From the NCBI RefSeq assembly GCF_032681285.1, contig NZ_CP136336.1, forward strand, positions 4,141,001 to 4,205,000: DNA of 64,000 nt, read 5' to 3'. The notes beneath the pieces are model-generated. The model did no database searches. It saw nothing but the letters and a program-made list of their open reading frames with translations, and had not been told where the DNA came from. The stretch comes from Piscinibacter gummiphilus. GTDB taxonomy: Bacteria; Pseudomonadota; Gammaproteobacteria; Burkholderiales; Burkholderiaceae_C. Position numbers and translations under genes: made by a program. Shown here piece by piece: positions 18,261-26,848 of the stretch (the stretch's first letter is position 1; each line of letters starts with the position of its first letter).

Positions 18261-18950
18261 ATGACCGACCCGCTGCCGAGCACCCCCGCCTACGCGCCCC
18301 ACGCGCCGGCGGTGGCCCGCACCTCGGCGGCCCTCGCCGCGCGGCCCGACCTGGTCGTCTGCCATGAGTGCGATGCGGTGCACGAGCGCATCGAGCTCGC
18401 CCGCGGCACCATCGCCCGCTGCCAGCGCTGCAACGCCCTGCTCGGCCGCGGCCACGTGATCGGCACCGAGAAGCTCCTCGCCTTCGCCGTCGCCTCGCTG
18501 CTGCTCATCCTCATCGGCAACAGCGCGCCCATCGTCACGCTCGATTTCCAGGGCGTGGTGAGCCAGGCCACGCTGCCCCAGGCCATCGAGGCCACCTGGG
18601 CGGCGGGCCAGCCCTTCGTGGCGGTGCTCACCGCGGCCACGGCGCTCGTCTTCCCGCTGGTCTTCACCATCCTGCGCCTGTACCTGCTGGGCTCGCTGGT
18701 GCGCGGCATCGTGCCGCGCGGCTTCGTGCCGGCCATGCACATGCTCGTCTTCGTCACGCGCTGGGGCATGCCCGAGGTGTTCATGCTGGGCACGCTCGTC
18801 GCGGTGGTGCGCTGCGCCTCGCTCACGAGCGCCACGCCGGGCATCGGGCTCTTCGCCTACGGCGCCGTCACGCTGCTCATCACCGCCATCACCGCGGCCG
18901 GCACGCACACGCTGTGGAAGCGCAGCGGCGAGATCGGGGGCATGGCATGA
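18261..18950 (+). CDS. pqiA: PqiA-family integral membrane protein (first copy)
   Basis: A 229-residue protein with two CxxC knuckles near the N-terminus (VVCHECDAV and ARCQRCNAL) followed by about four hydrophobic segments, matching one PqiA half-domain. PqiA proteins are inner-membrane partners of MCE-domain PqiB in envelope lipid trafficking. In enterobacteria one protein carries two such halves; here they are split into two genes. The stop overlaps the ATG of the next gene (ATGA). Confidence 0.88.
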   Translation: MTDPLPSTPAYAPHAPAVARTSAALAARPDLVVCHECDAVHERIELARGTIARCQRCNALLGRGHVIGTEKLLAFAVASLLLILIGNSAPIVTLDFQGVVSQATLPQAIEATWAAGQPFVAVLTAATALVFPLVFTILRLYLLGSLVRGIVPRGFVPAMHMLVFVTRWGMPEVFMLGTLVAVVRCASLTSATPGIGLFAYGAVTLLITAITAAGTHTLWKRSGEIGGMA

Positions 18951-19600
18951 GCGATGCCGCCGTGCACACCGGTTCGCAGATGAAGCTCTACGGCTGCCCC
19001 ACTTGCGGCCGCGTCTCGCAGCTGCTGCGCCCGCCGGCGGGCGATGCGCCCCTGCTCTGCCCGCGCTGCGCCACCCCGCTGCACCATCGCCGCCCGCGCA
19101 GCCTGCAGCGCACCTGGGCCTACCTGATCGCCGCGAGCATCCTCTACATCCCGGCCAACCTGCTGCCCATCATGTCGACGAGCAACGTGTTCGAGGGCGA
19201 GACGCTGCACACCATCCTCGGCGGCATCGAGGAGCTGCGCCACGGTGGCGACTGGATGCTGGCCCTGATCGTCTTCATCGCGAGCATCGCGGTACCGCTC
19301 TTGAAGATCGGCGCGCTCTTGGTGCTCGCCATCACCGCACAACGCCGCTCGCGCTGGAAGCAGGTCGAGCGGGCGCAGCTCTACCGGATGATCGAAGCGG
19401 TGGGCCACTGGTCGATGCTCGACGTCTTCGTGGTCGTGCTGCTCGTGGGCACCATCCGCTTCGGCGCGCTGGGCGGGGTGATGCCGGAACCTGGATTGCT
19501 GGCCTTCGGTGCGGTGGTGGTGCTCACCATGCTCGCCGCTGGCAGTTTCGACCCCCGATTGATCTGGCCTGAAGAAGAAGACAAAGACCGCCCCTCATGA
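18947..19600 (+). CDS. pqiA: PqiA-family integral membrane protein (second copy)
   Basis: A 217-residue PqiA half-domain with CxxC pairs (YGCPTCGRV and LLCPRCATP) and the typical sequence SILYIPANLLPIMSTSNVFE in its first membrane segment. Start and stop both overlap their neighbours by 4 nt, so it is coupled to the first pqiA and to pqiB. A longer open frame running upstream overlaps the first pqiA and is not coding. The two copies presumably form the equivalent of a single enterobacterial PqiA. Confidence 0.9.
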   Translation: MSDAAVHTGSQMKLYGCPTCGRVSQLLRPPAGDAPLLCPRCATPLHHRRPRSLQRTWAYLIAASILYIPANLLPIMSTSNVFEGETLHTILGGIEELRHGGDWMLALIVFIASIAVPLLKIGALLVLAITAQRRSRWKQVERAQLYRMIEAVGHWSMLDVFVVVLLVGTIRFGALGGVMPEPGLLAFGAVVVLTMLAAGSFDPRLIWPEEEDKDRPS

Positions 19601-21279
19601 GCGAAGACACCCTCGGCTCCACGCCTCCGCCGCCACCCACGCCCCCCGAACCGCCGGTGCGCCCGCCGACGCCGGTCACGCGCAAGTGGCATGGGCCGTC
19701 GCTCGTGTGGCTGGTGCCCATCGTGGCACTGGCGGTGGGCGTGGCGCTGCTGATCCGCGCGGTGCTGTCCACCGGCCCGCAGGTGACGATCGACTTCCAC
19801 TCCGCCAGCGGCCTGCGCCCCGGCAAGACCGAGGTGCGCTACAAGGAAGTGGTGGTCGGCCGGGTCGAGGCCGTCACCCTCAGCGAGAAGCGCGACCACG
19901 TGCAGGTGACGGTGCGGCTCGACCGCTCGGTCTCCAACATCGCCGTCGAAGACACCCGCTTCTGGGTCGTGCGCCCGCGCATCGACACCGCGGGCGTGAG
20001 CGGCATCGAGACGCTCTTTTCCGGCGCCTACATCGGTGTCGACGCCGGCGAGTCGACCAAGCAGAAGCGCCACTTCACCGGCCTGGAGAACCCGCCCTTC
20101 GTCCTGCGCGGCGAGCCCGGCCGCGGCTTCGTGCTGCGCACCGAAGACCTGGGCTCGCTCGACGTGGGCTCGCCCATCCTCTACAAGCGCAACCGCGTGG
20201 GCCGCGTGGTGGGCTACAACCTCGACCCGCTGATCGACGAGCTCTCGGTGCAGATCTTCATTGAGGCGCCGTACGACAAGCTCGTCAACAGCCAGACGCG
20301 CTTCTGGAATGCAAGCGGCGTCGAGGTCTCGCTCAACAGCAGCGGCCTCAAGGTCGACACGCAGACCCTGGCCTCGGTGATCTCGGGTGGCATCTCGTTC
20401 GAGCGCCCGCAGGGCACGCAGGGCCTGCCGCCCGCCTCCGACGGCAGCCGCTTCAAGCTCTTCTCCGACCGCAAATCGGCGCTCGCCCCGCCCGACGGCC
20501 CGCCGCTGCGCGTGCGCATGGTGTTCGACCAGTCGGTGCGCGGGCTCGACATCGATGCGCCCGTCGACTTCCTCGGCATCGAGATCGGCGTGATCCGCGC
20601 CATCCGGCTCGACTACGACGGCAAGCGCAAGCGCTTCCCCGTGGAAGTGGAAGCCGAGATCTACCCGACGCGGCTCGGCGCGGTGCGCGACTCCATGCGC
20701 CAGGATGGCGACGACGACAAGCGCCGCGACACCACCCTGCTGCAGCGCCTGGTGCAAAACGGCCTGCGCGCGCAGGCCCGCACCGGCAACCTGCTGACCG
20801 GCCAGATGTACGTGGCGCTCGACTTCCCCGGCAAGGTGCAGAAGGCCGAGCTCGACACCTCCACCGCCATCCCCGCCATCCCGACCGTGCCCGGCACGCT
20901 GGCCGACGTGCAGCCGCAAATCGCCGAGATCGTGGCCAAGGTCAACAAGGTGCCGTTCGACGAGATCGGCCGCAACCTCAACGAAACCCTGGCGCAGGCG
21001 AACCAGGCGATCTCGCAGCTTCGGCCCGAGGCGCAGGCCTCGCTCGCCGAGGTGCGGCGCACGCTGCAGTCGGTGCAGGAGACGCTGCAACGCGCCGACC
21101 GCAGCCTGCTCGACCCGAGTGCGCCGATCCAGCGCAATGCCGAGCAGACCCTGCAAGACCTGCAGCGTGCCGCGCAGTCGCTGCGCGTGCTCACCGACTA
21201 CCTGCAACGCCACCCGGAATCGCTGCTGCGCGGCAAGCCCGACGACGCCAAGATCCCGGCCTCACCCGAGCGACGCTGA
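19597..21279 (+). CDS. pqiB: PqiB-family MCE-domain lipid transport protein
   Basis: A 560-residue protein. A Pro-rich cytoplasmic leader and one N-terminal membrane helix (LVWLVPIVALAVGVALLIRA) precede three MCE-type domains recognisable from GLRPGKTEVRYKEVVVGRVE, GSPILYKRNRVGRVVGYNLD and VDFLGIEIGVIRAIRLDYDG. A helical C-terminal region with coiled-coil character follows, expected to form the needle that spans the periplasm. It overlaps the second pqiA by 4 nt and is followed 3 bp later by pqiC. Confidence 0.94.
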   Translation: MSEDTLGSTPPPPPTPPEPPVRPPTPVTRKWHGPSLVWLVPIVALAVGVALLIRAVLSTGPQVTIDFHSASGLRPGKTEVRYKEVVVGRVEAVTLSEKRDHVQVTVRLDRSVSNIAVEDTRFWVVRPRIDTAGVSGIETLFSGAYIGVDAGESTKQKRHFTGLENPPFVLRGEPGRGFVLRTEDLGSLDVGSPILYKRNRVGRVVGYNLDPLIDELSVQIFIEAPYDKLVNSQTRFWNASGVEVSLNSSGLKVDTQTLASVISGGISFERPQGTQGLPPASDGSRFKLFSDRKSALAPPDGPPLRVRMVFDQSVRGLDIDAPVDFLGIEIGVIRAIRLDYDGKRKRFPVEVEAEIYPTRLGAVRDSMRQDGDDDKRRDTTLLQRLVQNGLRAQARTGNLLTGQMYVALDFPGKVQKAELDTSTAIPAIPTVPGTLADVQPQIAEIVAKVNKVPFDEIGRNLNETLAQANQAISQLRPEAQASLAEVRRTLQSVQETLQRADRSLLDPSAPIQRNAEQTLQDLQRAAQSLRVLTDYLQRHPESLLRGKPDDAKIPASPERR

Positions 21280-21282
21280 ACG

Positions 21283-21867
21283 ATGAAGACCCTGCTTTCC
21301 CTCACCGTGGTGCTGCTGGCCGCGTGCTCGTCCACCCCGGCACCACGTTTCCACAGCCTGCTGTCGACCCAGGCCGCGCCGGCCGAAGCCGTGAGCACCG
21401 TGCCGCTGCCGCTCGACATCGGCCCGGTGAGCGTGCCGCCCGCCGTCGACCAGCAGCAGTGGGTGGTGCGCCTGCCCGACGACAGCCTGCGCATCCTCGA
21501 GCAGGAGCAGTGGGTAGCGCCGCTGCGCGACGAGCTGCGCGCCGCGCTCTTCGACCGCCTCGCCCGGCGCTACGGCGCGGTCGACGTGCGCACAGCCCCC
21601 ACGGCCGAGTTCGTGCGCCTGAAGGTCGACGTGCAGCGCTTCGAATCGATGGCCGCCCGCGAGGTATGGATCGAAGCCGTGTGGACGGCCGCGCCCACCG
21701 CCAAGGGCAACGCGCCGCTCGTGTGCCGCAGCAGCGTGCGCGAGCCGGTGAACGGTGATGCGCAGGCCCTCGCGGCCGCACACCGCCGCGCCGTCAACGC
21801 CCTGGCCGACCTGATGGGCCAGCGCCTGCTCGCGATGTACAACGGCGCCGGCGTGCGCTGCCCTTAA
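21283..21867 (+). CDS. pqiC: PqiC-type outer-membrane lipoprotein
   Basis: A 194-residue lipoprotein with lipobox LAAC (Cys15) and a DUF330/PqiC-like domain (LDIGPVSVPPAVDQQQWVVR, later EQWVAPLRDEL). PqiC is thought to anchor the tip of the PqiB needle at the outer membrane, so the operon encodes a complete Pqi trans-envelope system. The stop overlaps the 3' end of the convergent regulator gene by 4 nt. Confidence 0.9.
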   Translation: MKTLLSLTVVLLAACSSTPAPRFHSLLSTQAAPAEAVSTVPLPLDIGPVSVPPAVDQQQWVVRLPDDSLRILEQEQWVAPLRDELRAALFDRLARRYGAVDVRTAPTAEFVRLKVDVQRFESMAAREVWIEAVWTAAPTAKGNAPLVCRSSVREPVNGDAQALAAAHRRAVNALADLMGQRLLAMYNGAGVRCP

Positions 21868-22973
21868 GAAGACTTCGCCGGGCGCCTTCGGGCCGCACGC
21901 GCCTGCAGCGTCTCGAAGGCCTCGTCCATCTTCATCACCGTGCCCGAGCCGTCGGAGCGATAGCCGGGCAGCAGGTTCACCGCCTCGCGAAACTCGGCGC
22001 TGCGCAGGATGGCGAGCATCTGCTGCACCACGGGCGTGTCCATCGCCCGTTCGTCGCACAGCAGGAAGTAGCGCTCGGTCTGCAGCGGGATGAAATCGAG
22101 CTTGAAGCGGCGCGCCGGGGTCTCCACGCCGAAGCCCGCATCGGCCATGCCGCTGGCCACGTAGGCCGCCACCGCTGCGTGCGTGAACTCGCACTGCTCG
22201 TGGCCGTGCACGCTGGCGGGCTCCAGGCCCTGCTTGTGCAGCATCAGGTCGAGCAGCAGGCGGGTGCCCGAGCCGGGCTGCCGGTTGATGAAGCGGATGC
22301 CCGGGCGCGCGAGGTGCTTCACCTCGTAGAGCTTCTTGGGGTTGCCGGGCGCCACCATCAGCCCCTGCTCGCGGGTGGTGACGTGGATGATGCGCTGCGA
22401 GCGCACTTCGAACCATCGCGCGTAGTGCGCCACCACCGCCGCCTCGAACTCCCCCAGCGGCACCGCGAAGCCCGCCACCTCGCAGGCCTGCCCGTGCAGC
22501 GCCGCCACCGCCTCCACGCTGCCGCAGTACTTGAGCTCGTGCGGCACGCTCGCCTGCGCCAGGAAGTGCCGCAAGGTCTCGACCGCGAAGCCGTGGTTCG
22601 CGTGGATGCGCAAGAGCGCCTGCGCCGGCCCGCACACCTTCTCGATCTCGGCTTCGAGCTCCGAGGCGAGCGTGGTGAAGAGCGGTGACAGCCGCGCGTT
22701 GATGCGCCGGTCGGCCCACACGAGCTTCTCGCCGAGTTCGGTGAGGCTCGAGCCCTTGCCGCGCTCCATGCTCAGGAGCGGCAGGCCGAGCAGCGCCTCG
22801 CCCTGGCGGATGAGTTCCCACGCGTGGCGGTACGACATGCCCGAGTGCTTGCAGGCGGCCGAGAGGCTGCCGTGCTCGTGCACGTCGACCAGCACCTCGA
22901 GCAGGCGCTGGGCCAGCGCTTCGCCGTCGGGCCGCGCGATCGTCCAGCGCGGGTGGATGCTCACCTTGTGCAA
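21864..22973 (-). CDS. ModE/LysR-like HTH plus periplasmic-binding-like regulator, probable regulator of the formate dehydrogenase cluster
   Basis: About 370 residues. The N-terminal part is a ModE-like winged helix (LLEVLVDVHEHGSLSAACKH, then MERGKGSSLTELGEKLV). The rest resembles a molybdate/tungstate-type PBP domain with QPGSGTRLLLDLML and AYVASGMADAGFGVE. Proteins of this layout are commonly found upstream of fds formate dehydrogenase genes, and this one is divergent from the MFS-fds operon. The start is uncertain: TTG at 22973 follows AAGGA, GTG at 22964 is close, and an upstream ATG at 23129 would overlap the promoter region. A formate- or Mo-responsive role is an inference. Confidence 0.8.
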   Translation of the reverse strand: MHKVSIHPRWTIARPDGEALAQRLLEVLVDVHEHGSLSAACKHSGMSYRHAWELIRQGEALLGLPLLSMERGKGSSLTELGEKLVWADRRINARLSPLFTTLASELEAEIEKVCGPAQALLRIHANHGFAVETLRHFLAQASVPHELKYCGSVEAVAALHGQACEVAGFAVPLGEFEAAVVAHYARWFEVRSQRIIHVTTREQGLMVAPGNPKKLYEVKHLARPGIRFINRQPGSGTRLLLDLMLHKQGLEPASVHGHEQCEFTHAAVAAYVASGMADAGFGVETPARRFKLDFIPLQTERYFLLCDERAMDTPVVQQMLAILRSAEFREAVNLLPGYRSDGSGTVMKMDEAFETLQARAARRRPAKSS

Positions 22974-23143
22974 GGGTTGATCCTTATGCTGTGAAACGCC
23001 GATGGATTCAGCGTTCGCCGACTTATTGTGCTGCGGCGCAGGTGTTTCATACAGTCGGGTTGGCGCGAGCAACCCATATGCCAAGCGCCTCCTATATGAA
23101 TCAACGCGGGGCCACGACCCCGCCCACACCTGGAGACCACAGC

Positions 23144-24817
23144 ATGTCGTCAGTCGGACTGGGAACGATGGGGGCCGCGCCAGGCGCTGCCCCTGGGTTG
23201 TTGGACAAGGAACGCACCATCGCCGGCCCCGGCTTCAACCGATGGCTGGTGCCACCGGCCGCCCTGGCCATCCACCTGTGCATCGGCATGGCCTATGGCT
23301 TCTCGGTGTTCTGGCTGCCGTTGTCGAAGGCACTCGGCATCAAGGAGGCCATCAAGTGCGGCCCTGAGGTCGGCTTCATCGCCGAGCTTTTCACCACCAC
23401 CTGCGACTGGAAGATCTCCACGCTCGGGTGGATGTACACGCTCTTCTTCGTCTTCCTGGGCTGCTCGGCCGCACTCTGGGGCGGCTGGCTCGAGCGCGCC
23501 GGCCCGCGCAAGGCCGGCGTGGTGAGCGCCGTGTGCTGGTGCGGCGGCATGCTGATCTCGGCGCTCGGCATCCACCTGCACCAGTTCTGGCTGATGATCC
23601 TCGGCTCGGGCGTGATCGGCGGCATCGGCCTCGGGCTCGGCTACATCTCGCCCGTGTCGACCCTCATCAAGTGGTTTCCCGATCGGCGCGGCATGGCCAC
23701 CGGCATGGCCATCATGGGCTTCGGCGGCGGAGCCATGATCGGCTCGCCGCTCGCGGCCGAGTTGATGAAGACCTTCGCCACGCCGACCGACGTGGGCGTG
23801 ACGCAGACGTTCATCGTGATGGCGCTCGTCTACTTCGTCTTCATGCTGGGCGGCGCCTTCGGCTACCGCGTGCCACCCACCGGCTGGAAGCCCGCGGGGT
23901 GGGTGCCCAAGGCGGCCGACACGAGCAACGCGATGATCACGCAGCGCCACGTGCACGTGAAGAAGGTCTGGGGCATTCCGCAGTTCTGGCTGGTGTGGAT
24001 CGTGCTGTGCATGAACGTCTCGGCCGGCATCGGCGTGATCGGCATGGCGAGCCCCATGCTGCAGGAAGTGTTTGGCGGCAGCCTGATCGGCGTGGCCAAG
24101 AAGTTCGGTGAACTCGACAAGGCGCAGCTCACGGCGATTGCGGGTGTCGCGGCCGGCTTCACCGCGCTCTTGAGCCTCTTCAACATCGGCGGGCGCTTCT
24201 TCTGGGCCAGCCTCTCCGACAAGCTCGGCCGCAAGATGACCTACGTGGTCTTCTTCGTGCTGGGTGGCGTCTGCTACGCCAGCATGCCGGGCAGCGCGGC
24301 GGCGGGCAGCATGCTGCTCTTCGTCGGCGCGGTCTGCATCATCCTCAGCATGTACGGCGGCGGCTTCGCCACCGTGCCCGCCTACCTGGCCGACCTCTTC
24401 GGCACGCAGATGGTCGGCGCCATCCACGGGCGCCTGCTCACGGCCTGGGCCACCGCCGGCATCCTCGGCCCGGTGGTCGTGAACTACATGCGCGACTACC
24501 AGCTGGGGCTTGGCATTCCGCGCGAGCAGGTCTACAACCAAACCATGTACATCCTGGTGGGCATGCTCGTGATCGGGCTCATCTGCAACCTCTTGATCCG
24601 GCCGGTGGCCGACAAGTGGTTCATGAGCGAGGCCGAGCTCGCAGAAGAGAAACGCCTGGCGCATGAGCGCGCGGCGGCGGCCGAGGTCGGCAGCGGCCAA
24701 GGCGCGGGCGGCACGACCTCGCCCGCCGTGGTCGCGCTCGCGTGGCTCGCGGTCGGCGTGCCGCTGGCCTGGGGTGTCTACAAGACGCTGATCAGCGCTT
24801 CCAAGTTCTTCAACTGA
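23144..24817 (+). CDS. MFS transporter of the oxalate/formate antiporter (OFA) family
   Basis: A 557-residue major facilitator with about 12 membrane helices. The N-terminal domain contains AYGFSVFWLPLSKALG and GLGLGYISPVSTLIKWFPDR, which is typical OFA-family sequence, and a large loop follows helix 6. The ATG at 23144 has GGAGA 8-9 nt upstream and was preferred over upstream ATG codons. It lies 10 bp before fdsG, so it is probably the formate (or related carboxylate) carrier that feeds the dehydrogenase. Confidence 0.88.
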   Translation: MSSVGLGTMGAAPGAAPGLLDKERTIAGPGFNRWLVPPAALAIHLCIGMAYGFSVFWLPLSKALGIKEAIKCGPEVGFIAELFTTTCDWKISTLGWMYTLFFVFLGCSAALWGGWLERAGPRKAGVVSAVCWCGGMLISALGIHLHQFWLMILGSGVIGGIGLGLGYISPVSTLIKWFPDRRGMATGMAIMGFGGGAMIGSPLAAELMKTFATPTDVGVTQTFIVMALVYFVFMLGGAFGYRVPPTGWKPAGWVPKAADTSNAMITQRHVHVKKVWGIPQFWLVWIVLCMNVSAGIGVIGMASPMLQEVFGGSLIGVAKKFGELDKAQLTAIAGVAAGFTALLSLFNIGGRFFWASLSDKLGRKMTYVVFFVLGGVCYASMPGSAAAGSMLLFVGAVCIILSMYGGGFATVPAYLADLFGTQMVGAIHGRLLTAWATAGILGPVVVNYMRDYQLGLGIPREQVYNQTMYILVGMLVIGLICNLLIRPVADKWFMSEAELAEEKRLAHERAAAAEVGSGQGAGGTTSPAVVALAWLAVGVPLAWGVYKTLISASKFFN

Positions 24818-24827
24818 CGCCGCAACG

Positions 24828-25307
24828 ATGACGACCGTGTCCACCGCCGAAACCCTGGCACTCGTCGACGAGGTGCTCACGCGCCGCGCCGCCGAGCCCG
24901 GGGCCTTGTTGCCCATCCTGCACGAGCTGCAGGATGCCCTGGGCTTCATCCCCGCCGACGTGGTGCCGCGCATCGCGGAAGCGCTCAACCTGTCGCGGGC
25001 CGAGGTACACGGCGTCATCACCTACTACCACCACTTCCGAAGCCAGCCGGCCGCGGGCCGTGTGCTGCAGATCTGCCGCGCCGAATCGTGCAAGGCCATG
25101 GGGGCGGACGACCTGATCGCACACGCCGAGCACAAGCTCGGATGCGCCATGCACGGCCACTCGATAGACGGCGCCTACACGCTGGAGCCGGTGTATTGCC
25201 TCGGCCTGTGCGCCTCGTCGCCCGCCCTGATGCTCGGCGACGAGCTGCACGGCCGCATGACGCCCCAGCGCCTCGACGCCCTGCTGGCACAGGAGGCGCA
25301 GCCATGA
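24828..25307 (+). CDS. fdsG: NAD-dependent formate dehydrogenase gamma subunit (NuoE-like)
   Basis: A 159-residue thioredoxin-fold ferredoxin that would carry a [2Fe-2S] cluster. Ligands are visible as C-x4-C (ICRAESCK) and C-x3-C (YCLGLC), the NuoE pattern. It opens with the usual helical segment (LLPILHELQDALGFIP, HGVITYYHHF). It passes electrons within the Fds diaphorase module. The stop overlaps the start of fdsB (ATGA). Confidence 0.95.
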   Translation: MTTVSTAETLALVDEVLTRRAAEPGALLPILHELQDALGFIPADVVPRIAEALNLSRAEVHGVITYYHHFRSQPAAGRVLQICRAESCKAMGADDLIAHAEHKLGCAMHGHSIDGAYTLEPVYCLGLCASSPALMLGDELHGRMTPQRLDALLAQEAQP

Positions 25308-26836
25308 GCGTCACCGTCTACGTGCCCCGCGACTCCGCCGCCCTCGCGGTGGGCGCCGACCGCGTCGCGCGCCGCATCGCCGACGAAGCCGCGCGCCGCG
25401 GCCTCGATGTGCACATCGTGCGCAACGGCTCGCGCGGCCTCTTCTGGCTGGAGCCGCTGGTGGAGGTGCGCACCGAGCGGGGCCGCATCGCCTACGGGCC
25501 GGTCACGCCGGACGACGTGCCCTCGCTCTTCGACGCCGGCTTTCTCTCTGGTGGCGCCCACACGCTGCACCTCGGCCCGACCGAAGAGATTGAGTACCTC
25601 AAGAATCAGGAGCGCCTCACCTTCGCCCGCATGGGCATCACCGACCCGCTCTCGCTCGACGACTACCGCGCGCACGACGGCTTCGGCGGCCTGAGGCACG
25701 CGCTGACGCTCAAGCCCGAAGAGATCGTGCAGCAGGTGCTCGACTCGGGCCTGCGCGGGCGTGGCGGCGCGGCCTTCCCGGCCGGCATCAAGTGGAAGAC
25801 GGTGCTGGAAGCGCAAGCTGCACAGAAGTACATCGTCTGCAACGCCGACGAAGGCGACTCGGGCACCTATTCCGACCGCATGGTGATGGAGGGCGACCCC
25901 TTCATGCTCATCGAAGGCATGGTGATCGCAGGCCTCGCCACCGGCGCGACGCAGGGCTACATCTACACCCGCTCGGAGTACCCGCACGCGATCGCCACGA
26001 TGAACGAAGCGATCCGCCTCGCGGAGGCCGCCGGCCACCTGGGCGGCTTCAAGCTCGAGGTGCGCAAGGGTGCGGGCTCCTACGTCTGCGGCGAAGAGAC
26101 CGCGCTGCTCGAAAGCCTGGAGGGCAAGCGTGGCATCGTGCGCGCCAAGCCGCCGGTGCCGGCGCTCGCCGGCCTCTTCGGCCAGCCCACGGTCGTCAAC
26201 AACGTGATCACGCTCGCCAGCGTGCCCATCATCCTGGCGCGCGGTGCGGCCTTTTACAAGGACTACGGCATGGGCCGCTCGCGCGGCACGCTGCCCCTCC
26301 AGCTCGCCGGCAACATCAAGCACGCCGGCCTGGTCGAGAAGGCCTTCGGCGTCACGCTGCGCGAGCTGCTGTACACCTACGGCGGCGGCTCGGCCTCCGG
26401 TCGCCCCATCAAGGCCGTGCAGGTGGGCGGCCCGCTCGGCACCTACCTGCCCGAATCGCAGTGGGACGTGCCGCTCGACTACGAGGCCTACGCCGCCATC
26501 GGCGGGGTGCTCGGCCACGGCGGCATCGTGGTGCACGACGACACGGCCGACCTGTCCAGGCTCGCGCGCTATGCGATGGAGTTCTGCGCCATCGAAAGCT
26601 GCGGCAAGTGCACACCCTGCCGCATCGGCTCGACCCGGGGTGTGGAGGTGATCGACAAGATCAGCCAGAACCAGAACCGCACGCAGCAAGTCCAACTCTT
26701 GCGTGACCTGTGCGACACCATGGTCCACGGCTCGCTGTGTGCCATGGGCGGCATGACGCCCTACCCCGTGCTCTCTGCGCTCAACCATTTCCCGCAGGAC
26801 TTCGGTCTCGTCAACCCTGACCCGCAAGCCGCCTGA
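25304..26836 (+). CDS. fdsB: NAD-dependent formate dehydrogenase beta subunit (NuoF-like, FMN/NAD binding)
   Basis: A 510-residue subunit. A thioredoxin-like N-terminal extension (about 130 residues) is followed by a NuoF core with the glycine-rich FMN/NADH site (GLRGRGGAAFPAGIKW, NADEGDSGTYSDR) and the [4Fe-4S] motif ESCGKCTPCRIGS. This is where NAD+ is reduced by electrons from formate. The ATG at 25304 overlaps the fdsG stop, which sets the start; a longer open frame upstream lies within fdsG. Confidence 0.96.
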   Translation: MSVTVYVPRDSAALAVGADRVARRIADEAARRGLDVHIVRNGSRGLFWLEPLVEVRTERGRIAYGPVTPDDVPSLFDAGFLSGGAHTLHLGPTEEIEYLKNQERLTFARMGITDPLSLDDYRAHDGFGGLRHALTLKPEEIVQQVLDSGLRGRGGAAFPAGIKWKTVLEAQAAQKYIVCNADEGDSGTYSDRMVMEGDPFMLIEGMVIAGLATGATQGYIYTRSEYPHAIATMNEAIRLAEAAGHLGGFKLEVRKGAGSYVCGEETALLESLEGKRGIVRAKPPVPALAGLFGQPTVVNNVITLASVPIILARGAAFYKDYGMGRSRGTLPLQLAGNIKHAGLVEKAFGVTLRELLYTYGGGSASGRPIKAVQVGGPLGTYLPESQWDVPLDYEAYAAIGGVLGHGGIVVHDDTADLSRLARYAMEFCAIESCGKCTPCRIGSTRGVEVIDKISQNQNRTQQVQLLRDLCDTMVHGSLCAMGGMTPYPVLSALNHFPQDFGLVNPDPQAA

Positions 26837-26848
26837 GGAACCCAGACC

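Noticed and set aside
22992..23049. TGAAAC/GTTTCA inverted repeat in the MFS-regulator intergenic region
   Set aside because: The arms are only 6 bp and 46 bp apart, which is likely by chance. I do not call it an operator.
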